A DNA stretch of 64,000 bases from Cenococcum geophilum 1.58. Its lineage: Eukaryota > Ascomycota > Dothideomycetes > Gloniales > Gloniaceae. Both the position numbers and the translations under genes were made by a program. Below, one piece after another: positions 11,330-23,960 of the stretch (position 1 is its first letter; each line of letters starts with the position of its first letter). The notes beneath the pieces are model-generated. The model saw only the letters and a list, made by a program, of their open reading frames with translations, did no database searches and was not told the origin of the DNA. Where the stretch lies: NCBI GenBank assembly GCA_001692895.1, contig KV748209.1:496001-560000 (forward strand), in the 5' to 3' direction.

Positions 11330-13418
11330 ACTCTAGTGCTAGCTCTTTATACACTCCGTCTTCTTAAGGTTCTATAATCTAAGCTATATTCTCTCCTATA
11401 ATACCATACAACGCCCTCCTAAAAATACTCTCTTTGGTTCGTTACTTATGGCTAGAATTAAAAGTACCTCTCTTATAAAGAGTAAAAGCCGCGGCTAGCG
11501 CTTTATTTATTGTTTTTAAGACCACTACTAAAGTGGAGAAACTTTAATTTCGTACGGTACTTTAGAGCAGTAGTTATTATACTTATTCTGGCTTGCTAGT
11601 CAAGTAACCTTTTTATTTAATTCGTTTATAATTTAATTATACTTATTAAGTTCCTTAAACTTATCTTATAATAGCTTATTATATAATACTGTTTAAGGAG
11701 AGGTAATAGGCTTTTTTAATTCTTAGTATATTTCCTAGAGCCGTTAGACCTTTAAAAGTATTATTTATTGTTACTTCTTCTTTTAAAATGTCTTAATATA
11801 CTTTATATAACGATTTAGGTAAAGAATAAGTGTAGCGGCGTGAAGAGGGGAGTTATCTATTCTCTGGTAGTACTTGTTAAACTTCGCCTATACATTCTTT
11901 ACTTAAAGTAAGAGAGCTTTATTTGGTTTAAAGAGTGCCTATTATATAATATTAGCTTTAGCTTAAATAAAGTAACTAAAAGAAGAGATATATAAGAGAG
12001 TTCTCTATATATTTAATAAGTATATCTATTATAAAGAGTACTTAATTAAGTGTTATATAATCTCCTTATATCTCTAATATTGCACAGTAGAATAGCTTTA
12101 GAAAGGTATAAATCGTATAAAGAAGCTTTTAGTCTTACGGCGAGATATAATCCTCCTTAAACGTATTAAAGTTGCTTTTAATATAGTTATTAATTTCTAA
12201 CTCGTGCTTAAGTAAAACGCTTAGTATTTAATACCAGCTATTCCATCTTATACGATTATTAAGTGGAACTTATCTTCTAACTAAAGTCTTAAACTCCTTT
12301 ATACGACTTACTAAGGTATAAAAGTGTACTATAACATTATAAAGCTTACTAAGTAGGCCTATTGCTCGGAAGGCCTATTTCTACTTAATCTCTTTTTCAT
12401 AACTTCGCTTCTTTCTACTTATATTATTTCTTTTATATAACTCTATAGCCTTAAATTTAAGAGTATCTTTAAAGAGGAAGGCCTAGATGGCAAGATTAAT
12501 TATATACCCCTAGTAGCGGATACGTTATTAGATAGGATTCTAGGTAATATCCTTATTATTAGTAAGATACTTATAGATTATACAATAAAGAGTATCATTT
12601 GTTGTAGAATTATCTGCAATAATAGCTCTAAGCTTTTATATAATCCCATACTCCTTTAGGACTAGAAGAAGAGTATTCTATTATTTAGCTTTATTATAAC
12701 TAGGTACCGTATAAAGGGCAAAAAGAGCTTTTATTTGGTTTTCCTAGCTATTAATAAAGTAGGCGCAGACTATGAGAAGAAGGTAGTTATTTAAGGACGT
12801 CTAGATATTAATAAAAAGATAAATACTTATTAACGCCGATTAAACTCTTCTTCGTATAATATCTTTCTGTAGCTAAAAGGAATGGGTAATTATCTAAGAA
12901 ATTTCTGTATATATTATTGTTATTAAATTGGATGACTTTGGGTTAAAAGCCTAATAGAAGATATAGAACTCTTTATACTTTATAATCCGGAATAAAAGGT
13001 TTTATATAATAACTAAGTTAATAAGAGCTTACTAGATAACTTCCTTATTTAAAACCTTTATAAGAATTATAGAATTAACTTCGTCCGTTTTAAATTCTAA
13101 TATTATTTATACCTAAAGTTCCTAAAGCTTTTTAAGCGCTTACTCCTTTATACAAGTATAAGGCTATTTTAAATTAATAGAGATTGCGTGGTCTTTTATA
13201 AGGTGTTTTTTTATATTTATAGTTAATAGTACTAAGTAGCTTTTATACTGGTTATAGTATATAAGCCTTCGGTTCTTTTTATCGTATATTAGCTTGTTTT
13301 TATATAGTAGGCGAGTAAATTTATAGACTGGAGATTAAAGCTAAGCCTGCTGTGTGCTAGAGCTCTTAATTAAGCTAGGAGTATTTTTAAGAAGAGATGA
13401 ATCTGCTTCTGAAGCCAT
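11330..13418 (-). pseudogene. hAT-B transposase relic
   Basis: The start ATG at 13418 begins MASEADSSLLKNTPSLIKSS. Downstream the frame shows a degenerate finger region, then the hAT core with IIADNSTTNDTLYCII near 12610, YIINLAIQAFLF near 12450, and RIRWNSWYQ near 12230, the RWNS motif. The C-terminal dimerisation segment EPKRVFLGGRCMVLQERIQL lies near 11440-11380. The same blocks occur in hAT-C at 48682-51120, so both are one family. Gln and Trp codons are replaced by stops at RIP-type positions. Confidence 0.8.
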
Positions 13419-14910
13419 ATTTCGTACAATATTATAGTAGAAAAGTAGTAAATTTAATGGGGAAAATTTGATGGGGAATGCCAAGGAATATCACGATACT
13501 TTGATACGATACGAGATATCGTATTGATAGTGGATCGTCGATCCGTATCGCGATAAGATTAGACTTCGCCCACCCTGCTTAAAGATCTAACCCTTTCTCC
13601 CCTATTTAGTGAAAGCAATGGGTTTAATCTGGGGCCTATTCCTGGCTTCCTACCTATACTTACCACGGTAGAGGAGCTTCTAATTGCGTGTGTATATATT
13701 TATCTATAAGTCGTACGTATACGTGGCCAGTAATATTACTATACTGGCTATATCTACTACTTTGGCCAGAATATATTAAAGACTTAAAAGTAGCTACCAC
13801 AGCTACCTACTAAACTCGATATACTAGTCGTAAGGCCTATAGCAGTAAAGGGTGGCAAATACCTAAGTTGGCGGTTTACTAAGCGGTATGCTGTAAGGCG
13901 CTCTACTATAGTACAGTAGCTTTACTTTCTAAAGATTAATTATCCTAATTATCGCGATGTTGAAATATATAGTACCTGGCTTACTAGCCTACCTAAAAAT
14001 AGCTCTATATTAGATTAGCTACCTTATATTAATAAGTTAAAGTCTAATTCTAGTAGCCTAACGGCTTACCCTACTGCTCCTATATAATATCCTCCTGCTA
14101 TTAATCCTTTACTTACTAAGCTTGGTAGTAATATACTAGACGGCAAATTTAATAATAATGTACTAGATACTTTGGTTCCTAATCTAGTACCTAACCTTAA
14201 TAAATTAGAGCTTTTAGGTTGTAAGGTTTAATACTAATAAGACCTATAAGCGGGCCTAGAGGTTCCTACTATATAATAAATACCTCTCTAATTGATTAGC
14301 TAGTTTTATTATGCGTATTACCTTTCCTATTTTATTTCCTTATAGTAAAGCTAATTTTAATATACTACAAAGCCGTATAGTTACCCTGGCTGCATACGCT
14401 AAGTATATGCTTAAATATTAGGACGGTTGGTTTGGCCGCTACCCCTTATTTCGCTACTATGTGTTTAATTAGATTATAAGAGAGCAAGCCCTTAGCGCTA
14501 CCCGCTTTCTTTACGGTTAATTAAATAAAAATAGTCTATCTTTAGATAAGCTTAATAATCTTATAAATAGTAATAGGGGTAGCTAGTTGCTAAATAAGAT
14601 TGTACGGTCAGTGTGTCCAACAGTCAGCTTAGCTGCGATCTTGAGAAAAATAGCTGACTGACTGCGTCAATTAGATCGCCCGCTGTCCGCTGACTGTCGA
14701 ATAACGTACGCTGACTATGAAGCTGCCAGCTAGCTGTCCCAATTAGGAAAGTAGTATAGACTTTATAGTATTTTATTGCGGATTTTAGTAGTACCTCTTT
14801 ATATATAAATATTAATATTACTTAATTAAAACTTGACCCTAAGTTACCTAATATAGTATTTAAATATAGCTAAATTTATCCTATATACCTATAAAAGCTT
14901 TTTAAAAAAA

Positions 14911-16021
14911 ATGCGTAAAATAGTTAGTATGAAAGGCTCTAAAGACTCTATTTCTCTATTAGATTTAATTAAATATAAAGCTCTATTAAACACATCTTAC
15001 TAAGCTAGCCTTTCTACCTCTATAGTTAGCTTATAGCTAATAAGATTAATATTTAAACTTATTAACTAGGGTATAGTTAAAGCTCTACTAGAGTTAATAT
15101 AGTGAATTAAACCACTTAATAAAAAGCCTTTAATTAACCGCTACTTCTAATATTAATCTACTTTAATTATATCGGCTAATAGTCTACTATACTTATTAAT
15201 AATAATTCTTTTATCTTAATTAAAGGCTTAGTTATATATATAGAGTTTATTACTAGTATAGAGAATATATTAAAAGCAATTTTAGTAAGTATTAGATAAA
15301 GAATTTAACTAATTTTAAGCTACTAGTTAAGAGGATTAGAAATAATAATATTCCGCTTATTACTATTATTAAAATTAATCTTAATAGACTTAAAGCCTAT
15401 ATTATAGTAGCAGTTAAGCTTACTAGTAAGCTTAATACGCTTTTAATTATACTTTAAGGAAGTAAAACTCCTATCTATAGCTAAGAATTGTATATTTATT
15501 ACTTAAATTATTATTAGATTTATAAGGAACCTTTTTACATTATTACTTAACTAGTTCCTTATCTTTCTTATTTACTTATTAATATAGCTATTAAATGGAG
15601 TCTCTGTATACCGCTTGGCGTACTTCTATTACTAGGGTTACTATTTTTACTTAGTAAAAGTAGGCGCGTCTAAAAAATAGATAAAGGATTACTATAGCAA
15701 AATAGTAAGGGCTCTTAGCCTTTATTTTATTAAGATATTTATTAATCTTTTTAATAGTTATATTAACGCCTAATTTAAAGAAGATGTTATACTTATTTTT
15801 AAAGCTTTATATTAGTAATTAACTTCTATAAAGCGTTATATAAGCTATTACTTCTAGGAATATTAATATTGCCTTTTATAGACTTAGTAGCTAATATAAA
15901 AGGCTTTAAGATTTTAATAAGCTACTCTAGTTACTACTAATTTTTATTAGTAAACGCGTCCTATAATAGATTATAGCTAATATTAACCAACTTTCTTTAA
16001 GCTTAAGGTTAATAATATAGC
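14911..16021 (+). pseudogene. Element X1 protein relic, unknown family
   Basis: ATG at 14911 opens MRKIVSMKGSKDSISLLDLI. The frame continues, after Gln-type stops, with FKLINQGIVKALLELIQ and KPLINRYFQYQSTLIIS (15050-15170). A homologous block occurs in X2 near 52400-52510, which supports real coding. A second readable block, apparently after a frameshift, runs from about 15690 to the Gypsy-1 insertion (YRLSSQYKRLQDFNKLLQLL near 15880-15940). I recognise no domain; a role in transposition is inferred only from its position between TIRs. Confidence 0.45.
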
Positions 16022-16441
16022 TGTAATAAAGCCTTGTAGTAGGAACTACGGTGGACTTATTAATGGGCTAGGTATATAGGTAAACAAGAAGTCAACAACG
16101 TAATAATAACTAGTGGAGTAGTTGCCTAATAGATTAACTCCAATTATATTCTAAGATTCACTATAAAGGAGAGAACTATCTAGGTAGGGACTGTGGTCCT
16201 TTAAATATATAACCATACTCCTAAGAAATCCCCTTTATACGTAAGGTACGTATTATACGTGTTATATATACATTCCCTTTATACACTGCGTATACTGCGT
16301 ATAATGTTATATAACCTTAGTTACTATTCCTTATTATATAGCTCTATCGGCTCTATCCTAGACTATGCCTAAATTAACTAACTAGCTTCTTCCGTCTCTT
16401 CTCTAAGTAGTTATAACATTGTACTTAAAGCGTCCGTAATA
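16022..16441 (-). repeat. Gypsy-1 3' LTR (420 bp)
   Basis: Same length as 23541-23960. The terminal CA has become TA at one end, consistent with RIP. It contains the short duplicated segment cactgcgta/tactgcgta near 16275-16300. Confidence 0.88.
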
Positions 16442-16899
16442 CTATCTTCCTCCTCTTTATCTTTGTTCTTAAAGATCCTAAATATCTTTAAGTTATTTAC
16501 TAGAGGTGTAATATCCATCTAATTAATTTAGTTAATATCTTAACTTATTATACCTAAGGCTCCTTCTTCTTTGTAGGCGCAACGTTATGCTCGCACTGTT
16601 GCTACGATATTATCTCTTAGTAAGATTATATTATCTCCGTATTCTTATTGTTCGAAAGAAGAGTTAGTTTATATTGCATTAGCAAGTCCATCTTCGCAAT
16701 AACCGTTCTCTTACTTAGAGTGCACTAAAGCAAATATTTATTTGTTTTATAACGTTTACTCCGTCTCTAATACTAAATATACGCGACCTATTACTCTTAA
16801 TAGTCGTCTAGTTCCTTGTTTAATTTGTTTTAGGGTCTTATATTTAATCCGCTACTGCTTAGCTAGATAGTAAACTGTTTTAAGCCCTTGCTAAGTTAG

Positions 16900-19800
16900 A
16901 ACGTTCTCGTAACGTGGAGCAGAAGGCTCTTAAGGCCCGCATTGCGGCGTCCGCTTAGTTACTCCGTCTTAAAAAGGTTTATAAGAAGGTTTGTTTTAAG
17001 GAGTAAAAACTTATAAAATAAGGTTTGTAGGAACTTAGTAATAAAAGAACGGATTCTTCTCTAATAGAGAAGGAAACAGATCTAAGTAGTTCGGTAACTG
17101 CTCTTCTTAGGTCCCCCTTAGGTAACTTATTCTTTAGCGATTCTTCTTTATTAATACTACCTAACCTAATCTCTTCCGATACTCCTATACCTTTCTTATA
17201 GCATTCTTTAAATTCTCTAGTAGTTCCTAAGTAGTCTTATTATAGCCTATCTACTTAACCTTATACCATATTTTATTGTTAATGTCCTTATAACTAATGA
17301 TCTTTAAAACTTACTATTTGTCTTCCTCTTATCCTCTATACGTATCTGCTTTGTAAACTAGTGGCTTAATATTTTTATATACTAGCTCTAGCATTGCGAT
17401 ATACTATATAGGGTAGATCTTTATCTTAGCTAGTAGGTTTAACTTAAATATAACCGGTGAAATTCTTTATATAATTTTAAAAGGTCCTAGCCTAACGTAG
17501 TCTAACTTCTTGCTTAGCCGTTAACTCTTAAAATTTTTGTATAGTAGCTATACTTTATCTCCCTCCTTAAGATCTAGTCCCTTAGATCTCTTAGCATTAT
17601 AGTACTTTTTTATTCTCTCTTATACTTTCTTTACTAATTCCGTAAGGTCTATATAAAGATTTATTAACATCTTTATTCTTTCTTTAGCTGTACTACTCGT
17701 TTTCTTCGCTTACTATAGTAATAATAATGTTCTTAGCTTATATCCATAATTCGCCTTAAATAGTAATATGCCTATTTCTTCCTATAGTGTTATATTGTAT
17801 ATAAACTATATAACTAGTAATAGTAATACCTAATTATTCTGTATATAATTAATATAGTGCCTTAGATACTATTCTAGCGTCTAATTTAATCTTTCCGTTT
17901 AACCGTCTGTCTATAAATAATATGCAGTAGAAGTTGCTACTTAAACTCCTTACTCTGCTAAGAATACCTCCTAGAATGCTGCTATAAATCTTAGATCTCT
18001 ATCCAATATAATTTTACTTAATGCTCTATATTTTATAAATACTTCTTTAACATAGATTTTAGCGATATCCTTCGCTAATATTTCTTTTATACATGCTATA
18101 AAGTATCCCCACTTTATAAGCTTGTCTACTATTACTAAGATCGCGTTATAATCTTGTCCGGTAATAGGATTTTTTAACTTTAGTAACTTAATAATAAAGT
18201 CCTATAATATAACCTCCTATAGTCTCTCTAGTATTTTAACAGGTTATAGCCCTCTATATAGCTTATACCTCGTTAGTTTATTTTTTTTAGCAATCTAAAC
18301 ATTCCTTTATTACTTTTCTTATAATATTCTAGATTCCGTTAATAATATACTCCTCCTAAAGTCTTAACACTAAGCCTGTTACTCTATTATGTCCTTAAGT
18401 TATTCCCTTATAGAAGTCTTTTATAAAATACTCTACTATACTTCTTAAGATGTACTTCGCTTCTCAGTTTTTATATATATCTATCTATAGATCTTCTAGC
18501 TATACTTTTAGAATTCTCTATACCCAAAAGCTTTCTAGTATCTCGTAAACTCTTTCTATTCCGTTATCTTCTTAAGTTACTACCAATTTAGGGTAATTAT
18601 ATCTAATTAATCTATCCTTATCTCTACGTAGTATTACTCCTAATAGTTTTTTGTTATTTTATAGTTTAGCTTTCCTACTAAGTGCATCTACTCTTATATT
18701 CTTAGTTCCTTTAGTATACTAAATCTTAAAATAGTATTCTNTAAGNATNTNTNCCNATNTAACNTATCTNTAATTAAGTTCTTTTATTATTAGGAACCCT
18801 ATTAGGTTCTTATAATCCGTTTTAACTATAAATAGTTTCTCTACGCCTTATAAGAATGCTCTCTATTCTTTAAGTGCTATAACTATACCTAATAACTCCT
18901 TATTATAGACGTCATAGTTTAACTCTAGTAGTGTTATCTTTTTACTATAGTATGCTACTAGGTGCTATGCGTCCTTATACTTCTATAGTAAGCATACTCC
19001 TATTACATAGTTTAATGCATCCGTTTCTACAACCGTGTCTAGTCCTAGTTAATAAATCTTAAGGATTAGCTCCTAGGTAAACAATTCCTTAAGTTCTTTA
19101 AACAACTTCTTTTATTTATCTCCCTATACCTATAGTTCCTCTTTCTTTATAAGCCTTATAAATGGTTTAATATTCTTTAACTATTATACTATAAACCTTC
19201 TATAGTAGTTGCAAAACCCTAAAAATAACCTTAACTATATTATATTCTCTAGTTCTTACCAGCTTACTATAGCTTTAATTTTCCTTAGGTCCATACTAAT
19301 ATAACCTAGTTTAATAATAAATCTAATAAAATCGGTCTTCCTTATAAAGAACTTATATTTCTTAATTGCTACTAGCATCTATTCTTCTTATAGTCTCTTT
19401 AAAACCCATTTAACATATTCCCTATGTTCTTCCTTAGTTATTAAGTAGATAATAATAATATTAAGGTATGCTATAACAAACTTATTAAGGTGTTCTTCTA
19501 ATATACTATTAATTCGTTTCTAAAACGTGGCTAGTATATTTATTAATCCAAATTACATTACTAATGGTTTATATAGTCCTTCTCTTAACCTAAAGGCTAC
19601 CTTCTATTTATTGCCTTCCTTAATTCTAATTTAATAGTACGCCTATCTCAGATCTATCTTTGTAAAGATTTACGCATTGCTTATCTAATCCTAAATTTCG
19701 CTAATTAAGGGTAAAGGATACCTATCCTTCCAAGTGATACTATTTAACTATCTATAGTTAATGCATAGCCTAAGCTTTCCATTTTTCTTTGGTATAAATA

Positions 19801-22400
19801 GTACTAGATATCCTGCTAATAACTGCGATGGTCTAATATATCCCTTTTATAAGTTTTTCTAGATAAACTCTTTAAGTGCGCTTAACTCCTCTTAAGTAAG
19901 CTTATAGATTGGAAAAAACCTTAGACTTATTCCTAGTTCTAATTCTATCTTATAGTTCTATACTGTATAATCTGCTAGCTTTTTACTCTTTAGTAACCAT
20001 AGTTTCTTGCCATACTTATGGTATCTCTTTAGTACATAACTTAAGCCTCGCTTAGTCTCTTTATATATCGCTCCGACTTAATACTATACTAACTTAGTTT
20101 GCTATCGCATTTTACAGCATTAAGTATCTCTAATATTAACCTAACCTATAATCTAATTAATCTTTGGATTGTATTCCTATAACTAAGGCATATCTAACAC
20201 TACCTCGTCCCGTCCCAATAGTAGGATATTAAAAGACATCTCGATTCGTCTTCCTTTAATAGTTATCTAAATAGGTCCTGTTTTAAGATTAATAATCCCT
20301 CCTCTATAGGCTATTAAATCTCCTAAAATTGTAACTAATAGGTAAGGTTGCTCCTTCTGTCTATAAGGTAATCCTATTCTCTTAACTGCTGCTAATAAGA
20401 TATGGTTCCGCGTTGCTTCACTATCTATTAGCGCTTTAAACTGCTAATATTGCCAATTAACTCTTAAATTTAGGTATCGTCCTTAAATTCCTTTAAGGGT
20501 CTAAGGCTCTACTACTGGCTCCCTCTAGTCCCGTAGGCCTCTACTTTTCCCAACTATTAGCTGCTTAATCCTATTATACTTAGCTTACTTTTTAGCTAAT
20601 ATCTAGTTTGCTTTTTATCTTTAATATGCCATAAACACGTGTTTTCTAGGCATTCCTACTACTATTATCCGTCTAAGCATTCTTCCGTAAGGAATCTTCT
20701 TGGTTAAAGTATTAAGTCTTCTTCCTCTTAGACTTCTGCTAGATACCATCCGTGCATATACTTAGCATTTTTATACTATCGCTTACCCGTTACCCAGTAT
20801 ATCCTTATAGGGTATTTCCGATTCTTTTCCTTCGGATTCTTATATATCTTATATATATTGTCCACATATGCAATCCATAATAGCGTATAGTGCGCTAGGT
20901 GCTTTAGGTTAACTCTTAACTCGTCTTTATCTTTAAGTTTAAACCTTTGTTATACTGATCTAAATGTTATAACTTTATTTGCAGGTACTAAGATACGTCT
21001 CTTACTTCTTTAGTCCTCTAATCATTCCTCTAGATCCTTTAACGTTATAATTAAGGCTCCTTTAATGTAAGTTATAGCCTTCTCTATAATTGGGTGGTTC
21101 TAGATAACTTTTTCATCTAACTATATATAGAAATCTTCCCACTTATTATTGTGCCTTTACCTATACCACTTTTGGTACAGCTGCTGGAGTATATACGGCT
21201 TATCTATAAGGAAGTATTTTCTTATTACTGCGTCGTAATAGCCTTTTATATGTCGTTCTTCAAACCTAATAGGGATCCCTAAATCCTCTTCGTCTTCTAG
21301 TTTGGTAAGCTACTTAACTCTTAGTATGCCTATTCTCGGCCTATTAGTAATTCTCCGTACTAGCGCTCTGTCCCTTATACGTCCTAATATACTAGATCTC
21401 TTATCTAGTTTCTGGTCTTGCTATACGATAATTCTTTATCTAAATTCCTCTATGGTTTCTTTCGGTTTACGTCTTACGCTTAAATCCTTAAAGTCTTCTT
21501 ACTTCTTAATCTTAGTATCGACATTTCAATCTTTAGGTCTAACACTGTGTTTACCTAGTAAGTCTTCTAGGTCTATATATCTATCTCCCAGTCTAGTTAC
21601 TATTTATACTACAGATTCTCTAGTTTATGGCGAAGCCTCTTACTTCTTAGTCATAGGTGTCCTTATTCGTACTCCAAATTCTTGGCCCTATAGAATTCTC
21701 AATCCTAAGCTTGCTTCTGTCTTAAGCTTTGCTCTAGCCTTAGTCCAACTAGGCTTATTTAGTGTTCTCATCTCATCTTAAAAGTCTTAAATCTCACTCA
21801 TCTTATCTTAAGAATCTTATGCTTTTAGGAAACTTCGTCCTAAGCTCATTTGTATATCGCTAAACTAAGCTATTACTTAACTCTATTAGTTATCGTCCGT
21901 TGTAGGTCCTTAAGCTTACCTTATCTCATCTTAAGAATCTTAGTCGTCTTATATCTTATCTTAAGAATCTTAAGCTTATGGCCTTTTGCCTTTATTAAGT
22001 GCCAAAGTGGTTTACTATCTTACTTCTCTTATGTCTTATAAAGCGATAGACATCGTGTCTGGTAGGGTCTTAATCCCTATTAATATTCCCTATTCTGTAG
22101 TGGAATTATCCTCTACCTCTAGTGTAATATCTCTAAGGTCTACTCGCTCCTAGTAAGCGGCCTTTATCGCCTTATTATTACGGAATGTTTCGCCTACATT
22201 AAATTTATTGTCCTTAATGTCCGATCTACAAACTGGTTCGTTAGTTCCTCTATATCCTGTAGGTTATAGCTCTTATAGCTAGTAGCTTACGCCATACTTA
22301 GCGTCCTTATAAATTTAGCATACGTTATTATAATAAAACGCAAAACTTTTAATTAAACACTCTTTTATTCCTCGCAGCATATTATTGTCCCTCTATACGT
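16900..22400 (-). pseudogene. Gypsy-1 pol relic (RT, RNase H, integrase, chromodomain)
   Basis: Minus strand. The RT active site YLDD reads YLNI at 19468-19457, so both catalytic aspartates are gone. The following block (LITKEEHREYVKWVLKRL, then KYKFFIRKTDFIRF and LRLFLGFCNYYRRFI) is typical of gypsy RT. The RNase H region near 18730-18660 ends ILSEYYFKIQY-type and KGTKNIRVDALSRK, and contains nine ambiguous bases. A C-terminal chromodomain is recognisable at 17280-17190 (YKVK-IGYNKTT-ELLENLKNA). Plus-strand open frames at 21302-22041 are antisense shadows. Confidence 0.75.
18741..18770. other. Cluster of nine ambiguous bases (N)
   Basis: N at 18741, 18746, 18749, 18751, 18753, 18756, 18759, 18764 and 18770, inside the Gypsy-1 RNase H region. 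Spaced single Ns point to disagreeing reads from near-identical repeat copies rather than a gap. Confidence 0.95.
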
Positions 22401-22449
22401 ATATATCGTCTGCTAATCTTATACCTTTTACTATATAGTAACTCTGCCT

Positions 22450-23427
22450 ACTTCTACAGTCTCTAATATAATAACCCTATTTTCCGCAATTTATGTAAGC
22501 TTCTTCTTTAAACTATTTTTCTTACTATAGAGTCCGCCTAAACGTCTTCTGCTGTTAAGATCCCTAGTTTAGCCTTTACTCCTTAGACCTTTAATCACTT
22601 AATCCTTGTCCTCTAGGTTTCTATAATTTCTTATTCTATCTTCTAGATTCTTTAGTACCACTTAGGTCCATTAGCTCTGCGCTATACTATAGTTTTTAAC
22701 TTAGCTTTAATCGTTGCGTACTTTACGCCTTATATAACTATAGAACTCTATCCTAGCCTCTCTTAGCCTGTTCCCTTTAGTAGATCCAATTGTTAATCTT
22801 AATTACTTAATCTATTAGTTCCCTTAGGGTGTCCGCATCTTCTATTAGAATAATCGCGTCCTAGACTTTAGCCTTAAGTCCTTACTTATACTATACCATA
22901 AGCGCCCTATTATTCCACTCTACTTACGTCGCTAACATCTAGAACTGTGTTATATACTTAATTACTAAGGTTTGTTATATAATGTCTTAGAGCTTTCTTT
23001 CCGCCGTGGTTATTGCCTTTAGGTCTCTAAACATTTATATAAGTCGTTTTATAAATCCATTCCAGCTTAAGAACATAAACTATACCTCTTAGTTAGTGGT
23101 TGTTATGCCGTTTGCTTATATCTCTGTAAAGTAAGGCTTAAACTATTTAAGTGCTCTTTCTGTTAAGAACAGTCCTGCGTATGCTATTTAATCTATAGGT
23201 GTTACCAGCTTTGCTCCCTCTTATACTACCTTAAAGTGCATTTATATAAGGAATCCTTTAAGCTTTAATCTTTCTCCTAAGTACCTTTTAATTAATAGTA
23301 ACTTTACCTTTGCTGCACCTATCCCGTTAATCCTATTTTCTAACGTCACATTATTTTCTATTAACTAGTCGACTATCTCTTATAGTTGTCCAACCGTTAT
23401 AGGTTGCTATAAGTTAGTATCTGCCAT
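22450..23427 (-). pseudogene. Gypsy-1 gag relic
   Basis: ATG at 23427 starts MADTNLQQPITVGQLQEIVD (Gln codons partly TAG). Then come KPYFTEIQANG, MFLSWNGFIKRLIQMFRDL and a Trp/Tyr-containing block typical of Retrotrans_gag (VIKYITQFQMLATQVEWNN, then ALMVQYKQGL, about 22960-22870). A zinc knuckle CxxCxxxxHxxxxC is expected at 22499-22455, but two ligands have become Tyr (YINCGK-GYYIRDC). Gag would form the particle shell; this copy cannot. Confidence 0.75.
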
Positions 23428-23540
23428 ACTAGTGTCGTTACCTAACCTTGAAGTAGTTGCCGCCGTCAATAGCGTTATAGTGGCTGCTTTTAGTAGCATA
23501 TTATTCGACTTTGTTAATACTATAACCTTAGTAGTAAATG

Positions 23541-23960
23541 TATAATAAAGCCTTGTAGCAGGAACTACGGTAGACTTATTAATAGGCTGGGTATATAGGT
23601 AAATAAGAAGTTAATAACGTAATAATAACTAGTGGAGTGGTTACCCAACAGATTAACTCTAATTATATTCTAAGATTCACTACAAAGAAGAAAACTATCT
23701 GGGTAGGGACTGTAGTCCTTTAAATACACAACCGTACTCTTAAGAAATCCCCTTTATACGTAAGGTACGTGTTATACGTATTATACGTACGTTCCCTTTA
23801 TACACTGCGTACACTGCGTACAACGTCATATAACCTCGGTTACTATTTCTCGTCATATAGCTTTATCGGCTCCATCCTGGACCGTGCCTAAATTAACCAA
23901 CTAGCTTCTTCCGTCTCTTCTCTAAGTAGTTATAACATCGTACTTAAAGCGTCCGTAACA
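23541..23960 (-). repeat. Gypsy-1 5' LTR (420 bp)
   Basis: Pairs with 16022-16441. The outer end keeps gtccgtaaca; the inner end begins tataataaag where the other copy has tgtaataaag. Confidence 0.88.

Larger units (their letters stand above)
10324..13577 (-). mobile_element. hAT-B DNA transposon inserted in the Helitron
   Basis: It begins cagggtgggcgaa (10324-10336) and ends with the matching inverted repeat ttcgcccaccctg (13565-13577). The flanking 8-bp duplication cttaaaga is perfect (10316-10323 and 13578-13585). The transposase relic is on the minus strand. The GC-richer stretch 10600-11220 near the left end does not resemble the transposase and may hold a further small insertion. Confidence 0.9.
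10240..14600 (+). pseudogene. Helitron RepHel protein, N-terminal part (interrupted by hAT-B)
   Basis: The frame before the insertion (10240-10323) reads a Cys-containing segment KDSCSYADSLKD. After the insertion, from 13586, it continues with LFSESNGFNLGPIPGFLPIL and VEELLIA (about 13600-13690). Next come VRIRGQ-YYYTGYIYYFGQN and LDILVVRPIAV (13700-13850), then VVQ-LYFLKINYPNYRDVEI near 13910-13970. These match the order of the Helitron_like_N region. The frame runs to the X1 insertion at 14608 (QALSATRFLYG near 14480). Stops sit at Gln and Trp positions. Confidence 0.75.
16022..23960 (-). mobile_element. Gypsy-1: chromovirus-type LTR retrotransposon inserted in X1
   Basis: 420-bp LTRs (16022-16441 and 23541-23960) are flanked by the perfect 5-bp duplication atagc (16017-16021 and 23961-23965). 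In the minus orientation the LTR reads TGTTACGGACGC... to GCTTTATTACA. A purine tract AAAGAGGAGGAAGATAG (16442-16460, minus) is the polypurine tract next to the 3' LTR. The order gag, RT, RNase H, integrase, chromodomain on the minus strand places it with Ty3/gypsy chromoviruses. It is full length (7939 bp) but heavily RIPed. Confidence 0.9.

Noticed and set aside
21302-22041. Two plus-strand frames of 159 and 63 codons
   Set aside because: Antisense to the Gypsy-1 region between gag and RT; composition is that of the complementary strand of coding DNA.
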